A stretch of DNA of 64,000 bases from Legionella lansingensis. Its GTDB lineage: Bacteria > Pseudomonadota > Gammaproteobacteria > Legionellales > Legionellaceae. Position numbers and translations under genes: made by a program. The notes beneath the pieces are model-generated. The model was not told the origin of the DNA and did not search any database. It saw only the letters and a program-made list of their open reading frames with translations. Shown here in pieces: positions 32,142 through 41,012 of this stretch. Each line of letters starts with the position of its first letter. Position 1 is the first letter of the stretch. Location of the stretch: contig NZ_LT906451.1 in assembly GCF_900187355.1 (NCBI RefSeq), forward strand, positions 2,706,001-2,770,000, in the 5' to 3' direction.

Positions 32142-33884
32142 ATGGCCTTAGCCTACGGCGATTTTCACGGATTGAGTCACCAATTACGTTTCTTACTATT
32201 TGAGATTGGCATTGGCCTGCGCCAGCATGCTATTGAATATTTTATCACTGAAGCTCACCGTCAGTGTCTATATCGACTCCAACGTGCTGCAACCATTGAA
32301 GGCTTGGTACAAAATACAATTATCAGTCATCACATCCACGATTTTCTTGATCAACTGCAATCGCAATTGAAACATAACGATCCTGCTTCCATTTTTTTAA
32401 ATTGGCGGGCTTTGCGGCTAGAATTGGATGAAACCATTGCTAATGAAGCAATGGCGCAAGCTTATCGACAGTGTTGGCAGCAGGAATTGAAAAACCAAGC
32501 CCGGGGATTTACGCGTTTCTGGGATTGGCTTTCACAAAAACTGCAACCTTATGAACAATTGCAATTACTTGAACAGTGGGGATGCCTTGGACACCCCGAT
32601 CATCCTAATTTTCGCGCAAAAATTGGTTTTAGTAGACGAGAGGTACTCCAGTATTCCCCAGAATTTAACGCTTGTGTTAGTCTGCACTGGTGTGCCATTC
32701 ACCACCGCTACGCTTATCTTTCACCACAAGCAAAAAATTATAATTCTTTGATTAAAAAACAATTTCCACAGGAATATTTCAACTGGGAGAAGCAATTATC
32801 GTTCAAACACCAAGATCCAAACGATTATCTCCCTCTTCCTTTGCATCCCTGGCAATGGCGAAATCAAATTCAAACGCAATTTTCCTCATTCATTGACAAG
32901 AAGGAAATCATTTTGCTCCCACATCATCAATTGACCAAACCTTCGATGTCTTTTCGTACGATGATGCCTATGGGAGGTACTAGCTGTCATTTAAAGCTGG
33001 CTACAGCCGTGCATACAACATCTGCGATGCGTACCATTTCTCCGGCATCAATCGATAATGGTCCAGCAGTATCTTCATGGTTGAATGCATTATTGGCCAA
33101 GCATCAGCATTACCACCAAAGCTTATTTATCGCTGCTGATTTGGCTGGCTTGAGATTTGAGCATGAAGATAGCCATTACGATCAATACAAACATTTAGCT
33201 GTCATCCTACGTCAAAATCCTCTTGAAATAATAAACAAAGGGCAACAAATTGTGCCTCTGGGAGCCCTGTTTGCTCTTTCACCTTTATCTAATTTGCCAT
33301 TGCTAACCGAAATCATTGGAGCCAGTGGGCTTTTGCCGAGCGATTATTTTAGACGATATTGTGTCTGTGTTCTCTCAGGGCAATTGCATTTAATGCTGCG
33401 CTATGGTGTTGCTTTTGAAGCGCATCAACAAAATACCTTATTGATATTCACTGACAATCAACCTTCCGCGGTGGTCATACGCGATTTTGGGAATATCTGT
33501 GTTTGTATGCATGAGTGTTATAAACACGACTTAAAACCCGATTTTCACCCTGATTCAGCCATTGTCACGAACAATGTCACTGAGCTCTGTGACAAATTTG
33601 TGCATGGTAATCTTAGAAGTAACTTTGCTTATTGGATCAAATGCTTGTGTCAACACTATGGTTTAAATTCCCATGACCTATGGCAATTGGTTCGTTGGGA
33701 AATACAAAAAATATTGACAACAATTGCCCCTGACATTGATCCACAACTATTTGAATTGCAACGACACCATCTGCTTTCTAAGTCCTGGCAACACAAAGCC
33801 CTATTAACCATGCGTCTTCATAAGGAAAGGTACGACGGTTTATCTGTCGCCGTCACCAATCCATTAAGTCATTGTCATGAATAA
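32142..33884 (+). CDS. lbtA: IucA/IucC-family siderophore synthetase LbtA
   Basis: NRPS-independent siderophore synthetase, needed in L. pneumophila for legiobactin, a rhizoferrin-type polycarboxylate. ATG 32142 is chosen because GGAGAG lies five bases upstream; the frame opens at 32115. The 580-residue protein shows the family landmarks LPLPLHPWQW, the ATP-binding SFRTMMPMGGTSCHLKLATAVHTTSAMRTISP region, RNPLEIINKGQQIVPLGAL, and the C-terminal VVIRDFGNICVC (FhuF-like end). It is first in a three-gene operon with two MFS transporters and lies under a Fur box. Confidence 0.92.
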   Translation: MALAYGDFHGLSHQLRFLLFEIGIGLRQHAIEYFITEAHRQCLYRLQRAATIEGLVQNTIISHHIHDFLDQLQSQLKHNDPASIFLNWRALRLELDETIANEAMAQAYRQCWQQELKNQARGFTRFWDWLSQKLQPYEQLQLLEQWGCLGHPDHPNFRAKIGFSRREVLQYSPEFNACVSLHWCAIHHRYAYLSPQAKNYNSLIKKQFPQEYFNWEKQLSFKHQDPNDYLPLPLHPWQWRNQIQTQFSSFIDKKEIILLPHHQLTKPSMSFRTMMPMGGTSCHLKLATAVHTTSAMRTISPASIDNGPAVSSWLNALLAKHQHYHQSLFIAADLAGLRFEHEDSHYDQYKHLAVILRQNPLEIINKGQQIVPLGALFALSPLSNLPLLTEIIGASGLLPSDYFRRYCVCVLSGQLHLMLRYGVAFEAHQQNTLLIFTDNQPSAVVIRDFGNICVCMHECYKHDLKPDFHPDSAIVTNNVTELCDKFVHGNLRSNFAYWIKCLCQHYGLNSHDLWQLVRWEIQKILTTIAPDIDPQLFELQRHHLLSKSWQHKALLTMRLHKERYDGLSVAVTNPLSHCHE

Positions 33885-35082
33885 GTCGCTGCGCAATCTA
33901 ATATTAGTTTGTCAATTTAGCATGTTATTGGCCATGGAAATGGGAAATCCTTTTTTGCCCTTATTCATTGCCAGCCAAAACGAGATGGCAGCCCAATCAG
34001 CAGCCTTATTAAATGCACTCGCGCTCGCATTACCGATGTTGGCTAGCATGCTTATGGGGCCAATTTGGGGGAAAATGGCTGATCGGATTGGTTATAAGTC
34101 GATGCTAATGCGAGCAGCTTGGGCTTTAACGTTGACGCAAGGGTTAATGGCTTGTGCTTCTAGTGTTGGCGCTATTCTTGTTATTCGTGTTCTCCAAGGT
34201 GCCTTTGCCGGGTTTATTACTGCTATGCAAACCTATGTCATTTCTATTTGTGATTGGAATGAAAAAAGCTGTCATTTAAGCAGCCTGCAATCGTCTAAGG
34301 CAATTGCAACCAGTTGCGCAGGAGCAAGCGGTGGTTTTCTATTGAGCTTTATTCATTTTCGTGGGCTATTTCTATTGACCAGCTTGCTGTGTCTTGTCAC
34401 TACGGTCATTATGCACGCCTGCTTACCTGCACAAGAACCAAGAAAAATAACCGCGCGCTCTCATGATTATCCGACTCAATTTTCTCATTTTGTAATCGCA
34501 TTTATTGCATTGATCACCATGACGCAAATGGCAAAATTTTTGCCAGATCCTGGCTTTTCGCTCTATATGATGAGGGTTCTTCATGGACAACCTTGGGTCA
34601 TTGGGCTTATGTATTCACTTCCTGCTATAGGTACTTTATTAAGCACAAAATGGTGTGGCCAGCACTTTGACCAGTGTCGACGAGGGAAAGCCAGGATTAA
34701 TCATTACTTTTTCTATTATCTGACGTTGGCTATGGTCTTGATGTTTGCACATGGTTTTGTTCAACAACCACTGTTACTGGCTGTGATACGTTTATTATGG
34801 GGAATCGTGCTCGCCGCTTTACTGCCAGCATTATTTACTTTAGTGAGCGATTGCTCCGAGGAGCAAGGCCATGCTTTAGGCATCGCCAATTCATTTGCCA
34901 AACTCGGCAATTTATCAGGACTCCTTTTAGGGGGATGGGTATCCGGTTTGATGCCCTTGCACTATGTCTTTTTAATCATAGCAGCGGTTTACTTTCTCAT
35001 GTTTATCATCGTCTTGTCGTTGAAAACACTTAATGATGCTGCTTTCCTCAAAACCGATGTACCAACATCGAGTTACAAATGA
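33877..35082 (+). CDS. lbtB: MFS transporter, probable legiobactin exporter LbtB
   Basis: 401 residues with 12 predicted membrane helices. The MFS loop 2-3 motif is seen as GPIWGKMADRIGYKSMLM, and the segment ASSVGAILVIRVLQGAFAGFITAMQTYV carries the RxxQG motif. Its start overlaps the lbtA stop by 8 bases and its stop overlaps the next gene by 4 bases, so the operon is tightly coupled. In L. pneumophila the MFS protein beside lbtA exports legiobactin across the inner membrane; the role here is inferred from position. Confidence 0.85.
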   Translation: MNKSLRNLILVCQFSMLLAMEMGNPFLPLFIASQNEMAAQSAALLNALALALPMLASMLMGPIWGKMADRIGYKSMLMRAAWALTLTQGLMACASSVGAILVIRVLQGAFAGFITAMQTYVISICDWNEKSCHLSSLQSSKAIATSCAGASGGFLLSFIHFRGLFLLTSLLCLVTTVIMHACLPAQEPRKITARSHDYPTQFSHFVIAFIALITMTQMAKFLPDPGFSLYMMRVLHGQPWVIGLMYSLPAIGTLLSTKWCGQHFDQCRRGKARINHYFFYYLTLAMVLMFAHGFVQQPLLLAVIRLLWGIVLAALLPALFTLVSDCSEEQGHALGIANSFAKLGNLSGLLLGGWVSGLMPLHYVFLIIAAVYFLMFIIVLSLKTLNDAAFLKTDVPTSSYK

Positions 35083-36386
35083 GAAAACCTACTTTATCTG
35101 TAACTACTCACTCACTATCGACGCACCTAGGCTTGACCGCGGGATCCAGTAAACTTGCCAAATCCTTGGATCCCGCGGTCAAGCCGCGGGAAGTCGTCGA
35201 TACAGATAGAGGCGAACAGCTCCCTTTAGCGCTTATTTTATTAACTTGGTTTTTAGGCAATTTAAGTATCTATTTCATCACACCCGGGTTACCCGAATTA
35301 GCCACAGTTTTCCCTAGTAGTCCCAGAACAATCCAACTTGTTATTAGCTTTTTTTTGTTGGGGAAAGCCATAAGTATGCTTCTATGGTGCAATCTATCCG
35401 AACGAATGGGTAGAAAGCCTGTCTTTATTTTCGGTCTGTTTCTCTATAGCCTCAGTAACTTCTTGGCTGCCGCAAGTTTTAACATTCATGTCTTGTTAAT
35501 TAGCCGTTTGTTGCAAGGTTTTGCAGTGGGAGCCACTTTATTGATGGGACGATGCATGATCAATGATAAACAAAATGAACAGGCAGCAACCCGTCAATTT
35601 GCCTGGTTATTCACCTTGGCTGGTGTGATCATCTGTTTTCTACCTTGGGTCGGAGCCATTATCAATGCCCAATTTGGTTGGCGAGCCTCTTTCTTTATTG
35701 CAGGAACCTATAGTTTATTTTTACTGGCTTTTGGTAGCTTTCGTGAAACAAAAAGTAGCAAAAATACCCCCTTACCATTATCTAAAAGCTTTTCTTTGGT
35801 ATTTAAGAACCCAATATTTGTTGGTTACTTAACCATTTCTGCGCTCATGATGGCGGGTGAATCAGCCTTTAACACGAGTGCCCCTTTTATTTTGATTAAG
35901 AACGCTAACTTTACTCTCGTCGCCTATGGAAAAATTAAAACGCTTCTGGCTTTAATGCATTTATTAGGCACAGCAGGTTGCGGATTGTTTATCCGCTATT
36001 TTATTAGTGCCTCCTTAGTTGGTATCGGCGTTTTTCTATTCGCACTGGCTGCTGGCCTCATGCTGTTCTTTAGTCTTGTCACGCATGATATTTACCTAAG
36101 CTTGGTTTTTCCTATGATGATTTATTATTTTGGTACAGGTTTTATCGTTGCCTCTGCTGCTGCAGCTGCTGTCAGGCCCTTTCCAAAACAAATGGCCACG
36201 GCTATGGGATTATCACTCTTTTTTCAATTTAACTTTTCAGCCGTGTTCAGCCTTATAAGCAGTCTAATAGCCATCCAAACGGTAACACCATTTGTTGCAA
36301 TCATTGCTCTAATTGGTTTCTTGAGTCTTGTCAGTTGGAAAGTCCTCATTGCCCGACGGACGGGAATTGCTGCGATCACAACGTGA
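35079..36386 (+). CDS. lbtC: MFS transporter, probable legiobactin importer LbtC, with in-frame repeat insert
   Basis: 435 residues, 12 predicted helices. The MFS loop motif is LWCNLSERMGRKPVFIFGLF, and LLQGFAVGATLLMGRCMIND carries the helix-4 motif. In L. pneumophila LbtC is the inner-membrane protein that uses imported ferri-legiobactin. It overlaps lbtB by 4 bases (ATGA). Unusually, residues about 13-41, ahead of the first helix (PLALILLTWFLGNLSIYFI), are encoded by an inserted palindromic element (35116-35202), giving a cytoplasmic N-terminal tail about 29 residues longer than needed. Role is inferred from the operon. Confidence 0.82.
   Translation: MRKPTLSVTTHSLSTHLGLTAGSSKLAKSLDPAVKPREVVDTDRGEQLPLALILLTWFLGNLSIYFITPGLPELATVFPSSPRTIQLVISFFLLGKAISMLLWCNLSERMGRKPVFIFGLFLYSLSNFLAAASFNIHVLLISRLLQGFAVGATLLMGRCMINDKQNEQAATRQFAWLFTLAGVIICFLPWVGAIINAQFGWRASFFIAGTYSLFLLAFGSFRETKSSKNTPLPLSKSFSLVFKNPIFVGYLTISALMMAGESAFNTSAPFILIKNANFTLVAYGKIKTLLALMHLLGTAGCGLFIRYFISASLVGIGVFLFALAAGLMLFFSLVTHDIYLSLVFPMMIYYFGTGFIVASAAAAAVRPFPKQMATAMGLSLFFQFNFSAVFSLISSLIAIQTVTPFVAIIALIGFLSLVSWKVLIARRTGIAAITT
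35116..35202 (+). repeat. Family A palindromic element in frame inside lbtC
   Basis: The 78-bp core (35119-35196) matches the cores at 63915-63992 and 37748-37825 in length and layout: GGCTTGACC near the left, GGATCCAG, then GATCCCGCGGTCAAGCC and a right end of CGGGAAGTCG. The left arm is partly decayed (three bases shorter outside the core). It is read as GLTAGSSKLAKSLDPAVKPR, the same frame as the copy in the 5-oxoprolinase gene. No stop codon interrupts it. Confidence 0.9.
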
Positions 36387-36464
36387 CAGTGAAGAAAGGA
36401 TTGTATACACTTGACACATCATTCTCCATGCATTGTAAACGCATCATTCTGAGTTAGATGAGGT

Positions 36465-37034
36465 ATGTTTAAATTATCACTGAGATATATACCTAACGCA
36501 CTTAGCTTATTTCGTTTCGTTTTGATAGTACCTTTTTTGGTCTTTCTTTATGAAAAGGAATACGTAAAGGCCTTTTATCTATTTCTTGTGGCAGGCCTGA
36601 CTGATGGTTTAGATGGTTGGCTGGCCAGGCATTTTCAATGGCAAAGCACTTTGGGTTCTTTTATTGATCCCTTAGCTGATAAATTATTGGTCGCTTCAAG
36701 TTTTATCTCTTTAGCCCTTATAGGAGAATTGCCTTGGTGGTTGGTTATTTTAGTGTTTTTGCGTGACTTAACGATTTCTATAGGGGTGATAGCCTGGTAC
36801 TGGTTTATCCAGCGGCAACTTGAGTTTGAGCCCACACGGGTGAGTAAACTGAATACGTCTTTACAACTAGCCCTGGTTATTCTTTCTCTATTCGAGCTGG
36901 CTTTTTTTACATTTGCACCTTATTTAAAAGAGCTGCTTATCATTTGCACTGCACTCACCACCGCAGCAAGTTATGTAGATTATGTTTGGACTTGGAGTAA
37001 AAAGGCCTATACAGGGAATTCCATAGAGAAATGA
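36465..37034 (+). CDS. pgsA: CDP-diacylglycerol--glycerol-3-phosphate phosphatidyltransferase
   Basis: Makes phosphatidylglycerol phosphate, the first committed step to phosphatidylglycerol and cardiolipin, in the inner membrane. The 189-residue protein has the CDP-alcohol phosphotransferase signature DG-x2-DG-x2-AR-x8-G-x3-D-x3-D as DGLDGWLAR, then GSFIDPLADK (residues about 46-72), plus four to six membrane helices. A 78-base gap separates it from lbtC, and it overlaps hda by 4 bases (ATGA). Confidence 0.95.
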   Translation: MFKLSLRYIPNALSLFRFVLIVPFLVFLYEKEYVKAFYLFLVAGLTDGLDGWLARHFQWQSTLGSFIDPLADKLLVASSFISLALIGELPWWLVILVFLRDLTISIGVIAWYWFIQRQLEFEPTRVSKLNTSLQLALVILSLFELAFFTFAPYLKELLIICTALTTAASYVDYVWTWSKKAYTGNSIEK

Positions 37035-37723
37035 ATCGGCAACTTGCTTTGGCCATCCAACTCAACGACGAAGCCACCTTAGGTGACTTTTGTTGGCACG
37101 GCAATGATTTATTAGAACAGCAGGTGATCAAGACCTTAGCTGGGACAAGCGAACGGTTTCTCACCCTGTGGGGAAACACAGGTAGCGGAAAGTCTCACCT
37201 CCTACAAGCCTGTTGTCAAGCAGTCAGTGCCAACAGAGCGAGCATTTATCTTCCATTGCAAATTTTAAAGGAATGGGGACCAGAAAGTATTGATGGTTTG
37301 GAGGATCACCATCTTATTGCCATTGATGATATCGATGCCATTGCTGGCCATTCGCAATGGGAGGAAGCGTTGTTTCATCTTTATAATAAAGCACGTGCAA
37401 AAGACGATGTGATTTTGATTATCAGTTGCAAGCAGCCTCCGAATGCTACCAAAATAGCTTTAGCCGATTTGCGCTCCCGTTTAGGCTGGAGTCTCGTTAT
37501 GCAGCTCCATGAGTTAGACGATGAATGCAAAATTAAAACCCTACAACAACATGCCAGAAAGCGTGGCTTCCAACTATCCATGAGTGTCGGTCAATTTTTG
37601 ATAAAGCGCTGTGCTCGCAACATGCATGATTTACATGTGTTGCTTGATCGATTGGATGATGCTTCTCTCGCTGCACAACGAAAAATCACCATTCCCTTTG
37701 TTAAGGCGGTTTTAAACATTTGA
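37031..37723 (+). CDS. hda: DnaA inactivator Hda
   Basis: DnaA-related AAA+ protein which, with the DNA-loaded sliding clamp, stimulates ATP hydrolysis on DnaA to prevent re-initiation. The 230 residues begin with the clamp-binding motif QLALAIQL, then Walker A GNTGSGKSH near residue 48, Walker B LIAIDDIDAIAG near residue 95 and the arginine-finger region LADLRSRLGW. There is no C-terminal DNA-binding domain, which separates Hda from DnaA. It is coupled to pgsA by a 4-base overlap and followed by a hairpin terminator. Confidence 0.94.
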   Translation: MNRQLALAIQLNDEATLGDFCWHGNDLLEQQVIKTLAGTSERFLTLWGNTGSGKSHLLQACCQAVSANRASIYLPLQILKEWGPESIDGLEDHHLIAIDDIDAIAGHSQWEEALFHLYNKARAKDDVILIISCKQPPNATKIALADLRSRLGWSLVMQLHELDDECKIKTLQQHARKRGFQLSMSVGQFLIKRCARNMHDLHVLLDRLDDASLAAQRKITIPFVKAVLNI

Positions 37724-37747
37724 ACTTCTTAGAACATCTGAGAACAT

Positions 37748-37834
37748 CGAATTACCGTGGCTTGACCACAGTATCCAGCGATCTTCAATGAACCATGGGT
37801 ACCGTGGTCAAGCCACGGTAATTCGGTTTTTTTT
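37748..37834 (+). terminator. Terminator after hda made of a full-length family A palindrome
   Basis: The 78-bp palindrome (37748-37825) has outer arms CGAATTACCGTGGCTTGACC and the complementary GGTCAAGCCACGGTAATTCG and is followed by GGTTTTTTTT. It is 24 bases past the hda stop, so it fits an intrinsic terminator for pgsA-hda. Length and internal layout equal the copies inside lbtC and the 5-oxoprolinase gene, although the arms differ by compensated changes. Confidence 0.8.
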
Positions 37835-37893
37835 GATTTGTCAAATTAAAACACTTGAAGATTGGGTGGATTCGCAGTTTATTCACGCAGCAA

Positions 37894-39156
37894 TCACATA
37901 TTTGCTATCGCTTCACTATAAAGAGGAACAGACTCCAGAGAGGGCAGATCACCAGACGATCGCGATCGTTTATCAAATAAGCCAAAGCCGTTGTGAGCTT
38001 CAAGGTATTGCCTGGCTGCTTGTAGTCTACCCTGCAGAGTGTCAACCTCTTTATGCAAGTTGCTATTCTCTTCCTTTAGCGCTTTCTTTTCTATTTCATC
38101 CTTAACATGCTGCTTTTTAATTTTTTTATTTTCTTTAAGAACAGCAATCAATTGTTTAAGGTTACCAGTCTCTCCCTCTACCTCCTTGGTGTCACATAGA
38201 GCATCGACCTTATCTTTATCCAGATGCATCCAACGACTAATAAGATTTTCCATTCCAGGTCGCATAGCAAGCCAATAAACGCCAAATGCAGCCAAGCCAA
38301 CCCCAACACTGGCAACAACAATTGGCCATAAAGTGGTAGCTACCGAAGCTAAAAATAAATTCGCAAAGAACATGGCCACTGTTTGTCCAGAAAAGAAACC
38401 AGCACTAAAAAAGATGATACCTGCAACCCCTGCTGTGAACTTTTGTGCTTTTTTCAAATAGGGGTTATTGAATGCGGCTAGAAACTTATTTCTTTCTACA
38501 TTCAATGCCTGATGTCTTTTTAACAACATTTTAGCTAAAAATATATTTTCTTTTATTTCCGCTACATCCTTGCCAACTGGATCGGCAAGAATAAGGCGAA
38601 TGATCTTGATTTGCTTGTATTCATCAAGCAATACATCGAGCATTCTCGGTGTATAGGAAAATTCTACGCCCAAGTTTTTTGAAATCTCAACGAGATCAAA
38701 ACTGTAAAAGAAAATGATGGATAAAATTGAAAAGAGAACCCCTACGGCAAGCAAAACATAGGTAGAGACAGGAAAAATTCCAAGGAGGGCAGTAATGCCA
38801 TCAAAGCCGTCACAAGCAGAATAAATGGTTCCAGCAATGGCTAATAATACGAGTGTTGCCTTCGCTGTCCATTTGGGAACTTTTTTTTCCTCGGGGGCTG
38901 CTTGGGTTTTTGAAGTAGCCAGATCTTTTAAAAGTGAGACATTTAACCTCGCAATCAAAAAATCTGTATCAACATCTACGCTATTTCTGGGGAGGCTTTC
39001 AAACCAATTAATTAAGTCAGCTGGCTCGAGCACTTGTAGGCTCTGGAGCCCATTTGCTGTTGATTGCGTCAATAACTTCACTATAGACGGATTTTTTTTA
39101 CACAACTGGGAGATTAATTCTTGGCTTTCTTTAAGGCTGATGGCCATTTCGTTCAC
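37894..39156 (-). CDS. Hypothetical membrane/coiled-coil protein
   Basis: I do not recognise a family. The 420-residue protein has a helical N-terminal domain (1-85), a first pair of membrane helices (about 93-150), a charged helical middle (about 155-235), a second hydrophobic hairpin (about 240-300) and a coiled coil (about 325-390, Lys/Glu-rich with KKIKKQHVKDEIEKKALKEE). It ends in a Ser-rich tail. The arrangement parallels the protein at 41013-42398. Such proteins are common among Legionella-specific genes and some are Dot/Icm substrates; that is inference. A 13-base direct repeat (39167-39180, 39228-39240) lies upstream. Confidence 0.7.
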   Translation of the reverse strand: MNEMAISLKESQELISQLCKKNPSIVKLLTQSTANGLQSLQVLEPADLINWFESLPRNSVDVDTDFLIARLNVSLLKDLATSKTQAAPEEKKVPKWTAKATLVLLAIAGTIYSACDGFDGITALLGIFPVSTYVLLAVGVLFSILSIIFFYSFDLVEISKNLGVEFSYTPRMLDVLLDEYKQIKIIRLILADPVGKDVAEIKENIFLAKMLLKRHQALNVERNKFLAAFNNPYLKKAQKFTAGVAGIIFFSAGFFSGQTVAMFFANLFLASVATTLWPIVVASVGVGLAAFGVYWLAMRPGMENLISRWMHLDKDKVDALCDTKEVEGETGNLKQLIAVLKENKKIKKQHVKDEIEKKALKEENSNLHKEVDTLQGRLQAARQYLEAHNGFGLFDKRSRSSGDLPSLESVPLYSEAIANM

Positions 39157-39388
39157 CCCATAAATACAAATAATTAGCCCTTTCCTTTATGGGCGTAGTT
39201 GCACATAATTACTGCCGATTTATTAACCAAATATTAGCCCTCACGATTAAGGTTGAATTATAACGGAAGGATATTCAGAATCCGGCTTATACTTATCGCT
39301 TAGTCACCAATGTCCCGCGACCCCACACATAAAGCTTAGGGGCGAGCTCTAGGATCTTGGTATTCAAACATTGAGATATTGTACAGGA

Positions 39389-40939
39389 TTAATTTTTCCA
39401 CAACCTCATCAGAAAAGGGATGGTGAATAAACGTCGAAATATTATACAAAATAAATCCTTCTCTCTTCTACCCTCACGCGCCTCATCGTTAACAAGCACA
39501 GGTTCACGCCTGATGTAGCGACTTAGGCGAGCAGAGGTAAGCCACATGAGTAGACCGATACCCAAAGTAATCAAGCCTATGTAAGCAAATACTTGTGTAT
39601 AAATCCTCAGAGATTCTACACCAGGCTGGAGATTTTCAGGCAAAGCTGTAAAAGAAGCAACGGAGGCACCAATAAATCCTGCCATCGCGGAAGTCAAAAA
39701 CCACATCCCCATGACAAAACCAGCTATTCTATCCGGCACTAACTCAGCAATCATCGCCACGCCTAAGGCCGACACTAACAATTCACCGGTGCTTTGGAAA
39801 AAATAACTAGCAACCAACCACCAAGATGAAACCATTCCTGAGCCATCATGTAAAAACCTAGCAAAATAAAGTAAAGAGAAGCTAAGTCCACAAGCCAACA
39901 TACCCAAGGCAAATTTATAAGGAATGGGGAAAGAGATACCACCTTGATGTAATTTACTATAAAGCGTAGCCAATATAGGACTCATTATAATAATCCAAAT
40001 GGGATTTAAGGCTTGAAAACTCTGGGGGTCAATATGAATACCAAATAATGTTGGAGTCACATTATGGACAGCAAATAAATTCAAGGAGGTTGGCATTTGT
40101 TGGTAAAGGGTAAAGAAAATAACGGCTTCGAGCATCAAAATAAAAGCGACCAGCATTCTCATGAAGGAAATTTTATTTTCATTCCTCATATAAAAGAAAT
40201 AAATAAGGACAACTACGACAGTAATCACCCAAACAAGATTCCTGGCAAGCATAACATCTTGTAATAGATAAGCCGAAATTCCTGTCACAATGGCAATACC
40301 AACAATCACTAAACCCCATTGCCAAAGCATGATGATTTTACGATCAGCCGGGGTATTGATGTACGCGACATGTTTCCGTTGGAACCAATAATTTGTCAAG
40401 CCTAAGACAAGGCCAATAAAGCTTAAGAAGTAAGCATAGGAATACCCGTAGCTACTCGAAAGCGATGGCCCAACAAATAAAGCGACAGTTGAGCCTAAAT
40501 TGATTGCCATATAATACAAGGTAAACCCGGCATAAAGACGAGGATCATTTTCTTCATAGCATTTAGCTAATAAGCTTGAAGGATTGGCTTTAAACAATCC
40601 GTTACCGACACACACTAAGCCTAAGGCCCAGAAGACGTGCTCCTTATCGGTTATTGCTAAAGAGAAATATCCAAGTGCAAGAATGATAAGACCCAAGACA
40701 ATCGTGCGTTTAGTACCCAGCACTTTATCACCGAGATAGCCCCCCAAAGACACCATGCCATAGACAAGAGCAGAAAAAGCACCAAATGTATAATAAGCAG
40801 CTGTATCACTGAATCCCAAGAATCGAATGAAATATAAGGTTAAGACACCCTGAACTGTATAGAACCCAAACCGCTCCCAAATTTCTAACATAAAAATCAT
40901 ATAAAAGGCACGCGGTTGTGCATGAAATAATGCGAGCAT
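39389..40939 (-). CDS. POT/PTR-family proton-dependent oligopeptide transporter
   Basis: 516 residues with 14 predicted helices. POT signatures are clear: EIWERFGFYTVQGVLTLYF in helix 1 (the E-x2-ER motif), GGYLGDKVLGTKRTIVLG, and the PTR2 motif region GNGLFKANPSSLLAKCYEEND. Substrates are likely di- and tripeptides, an amino-acid source suited to Legionella metabolism. The last about 30 residues (VLVNDEAREGRREKDLFCII onward) look like a cytoplasmic tail. It is monocistronic by spacing. Confidence 0.88.
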   Translation of the reverse strand: MLALFHAQPRAFYMIFMLEIWERFGFYTVQGVLTLYFIRFLGFSDTAAYYTFGAFSALVYGMVSLGGYLGDKVLGTKRTIVLGLIILALGYFSLAITDKEHVFWALGLVCVGNGLFKANPSSLLAKCYEENDPRLYAGFTLYYMAINLGSTVALFVGPSLSSSYGYSYAYFLSFIGLVLGLTNYWFQRKHVAYINTPADRKIIMLWQWGLVIVGIAIVTGISAYLLQDVMLARNLVWVITVVVVLIYFFYMRNENKISFMRMLVAFILMLEAVIFFTLYQQMPTSLNLFAVHNVTPTLFGIHIDPQSFQALNPIWIIIMSPILATLYSKLHQGGISFPIPYKFALGMLACGLSFSLLYFARFLHDGSGMVSSWWLVASYFFQSTGELLVSALGVAMIAELVPDRIAGFVMGMWFLTSAMAGFIGASVASFTALPENLQPGVESLRIYTQVFAYIGLITLGIGLLMWLTSARLSRYIRREPVLVNDEAREGRREKDLFCIIFRRLFTIPFLMRLWKN

Positions 40940-41012
40940 GTTTGCTTAGTTCCAGGTGGGGGACATAAGAAAAACGCTATAATACTTTAATGATAAATGC
41001 AATGAGAAACTA

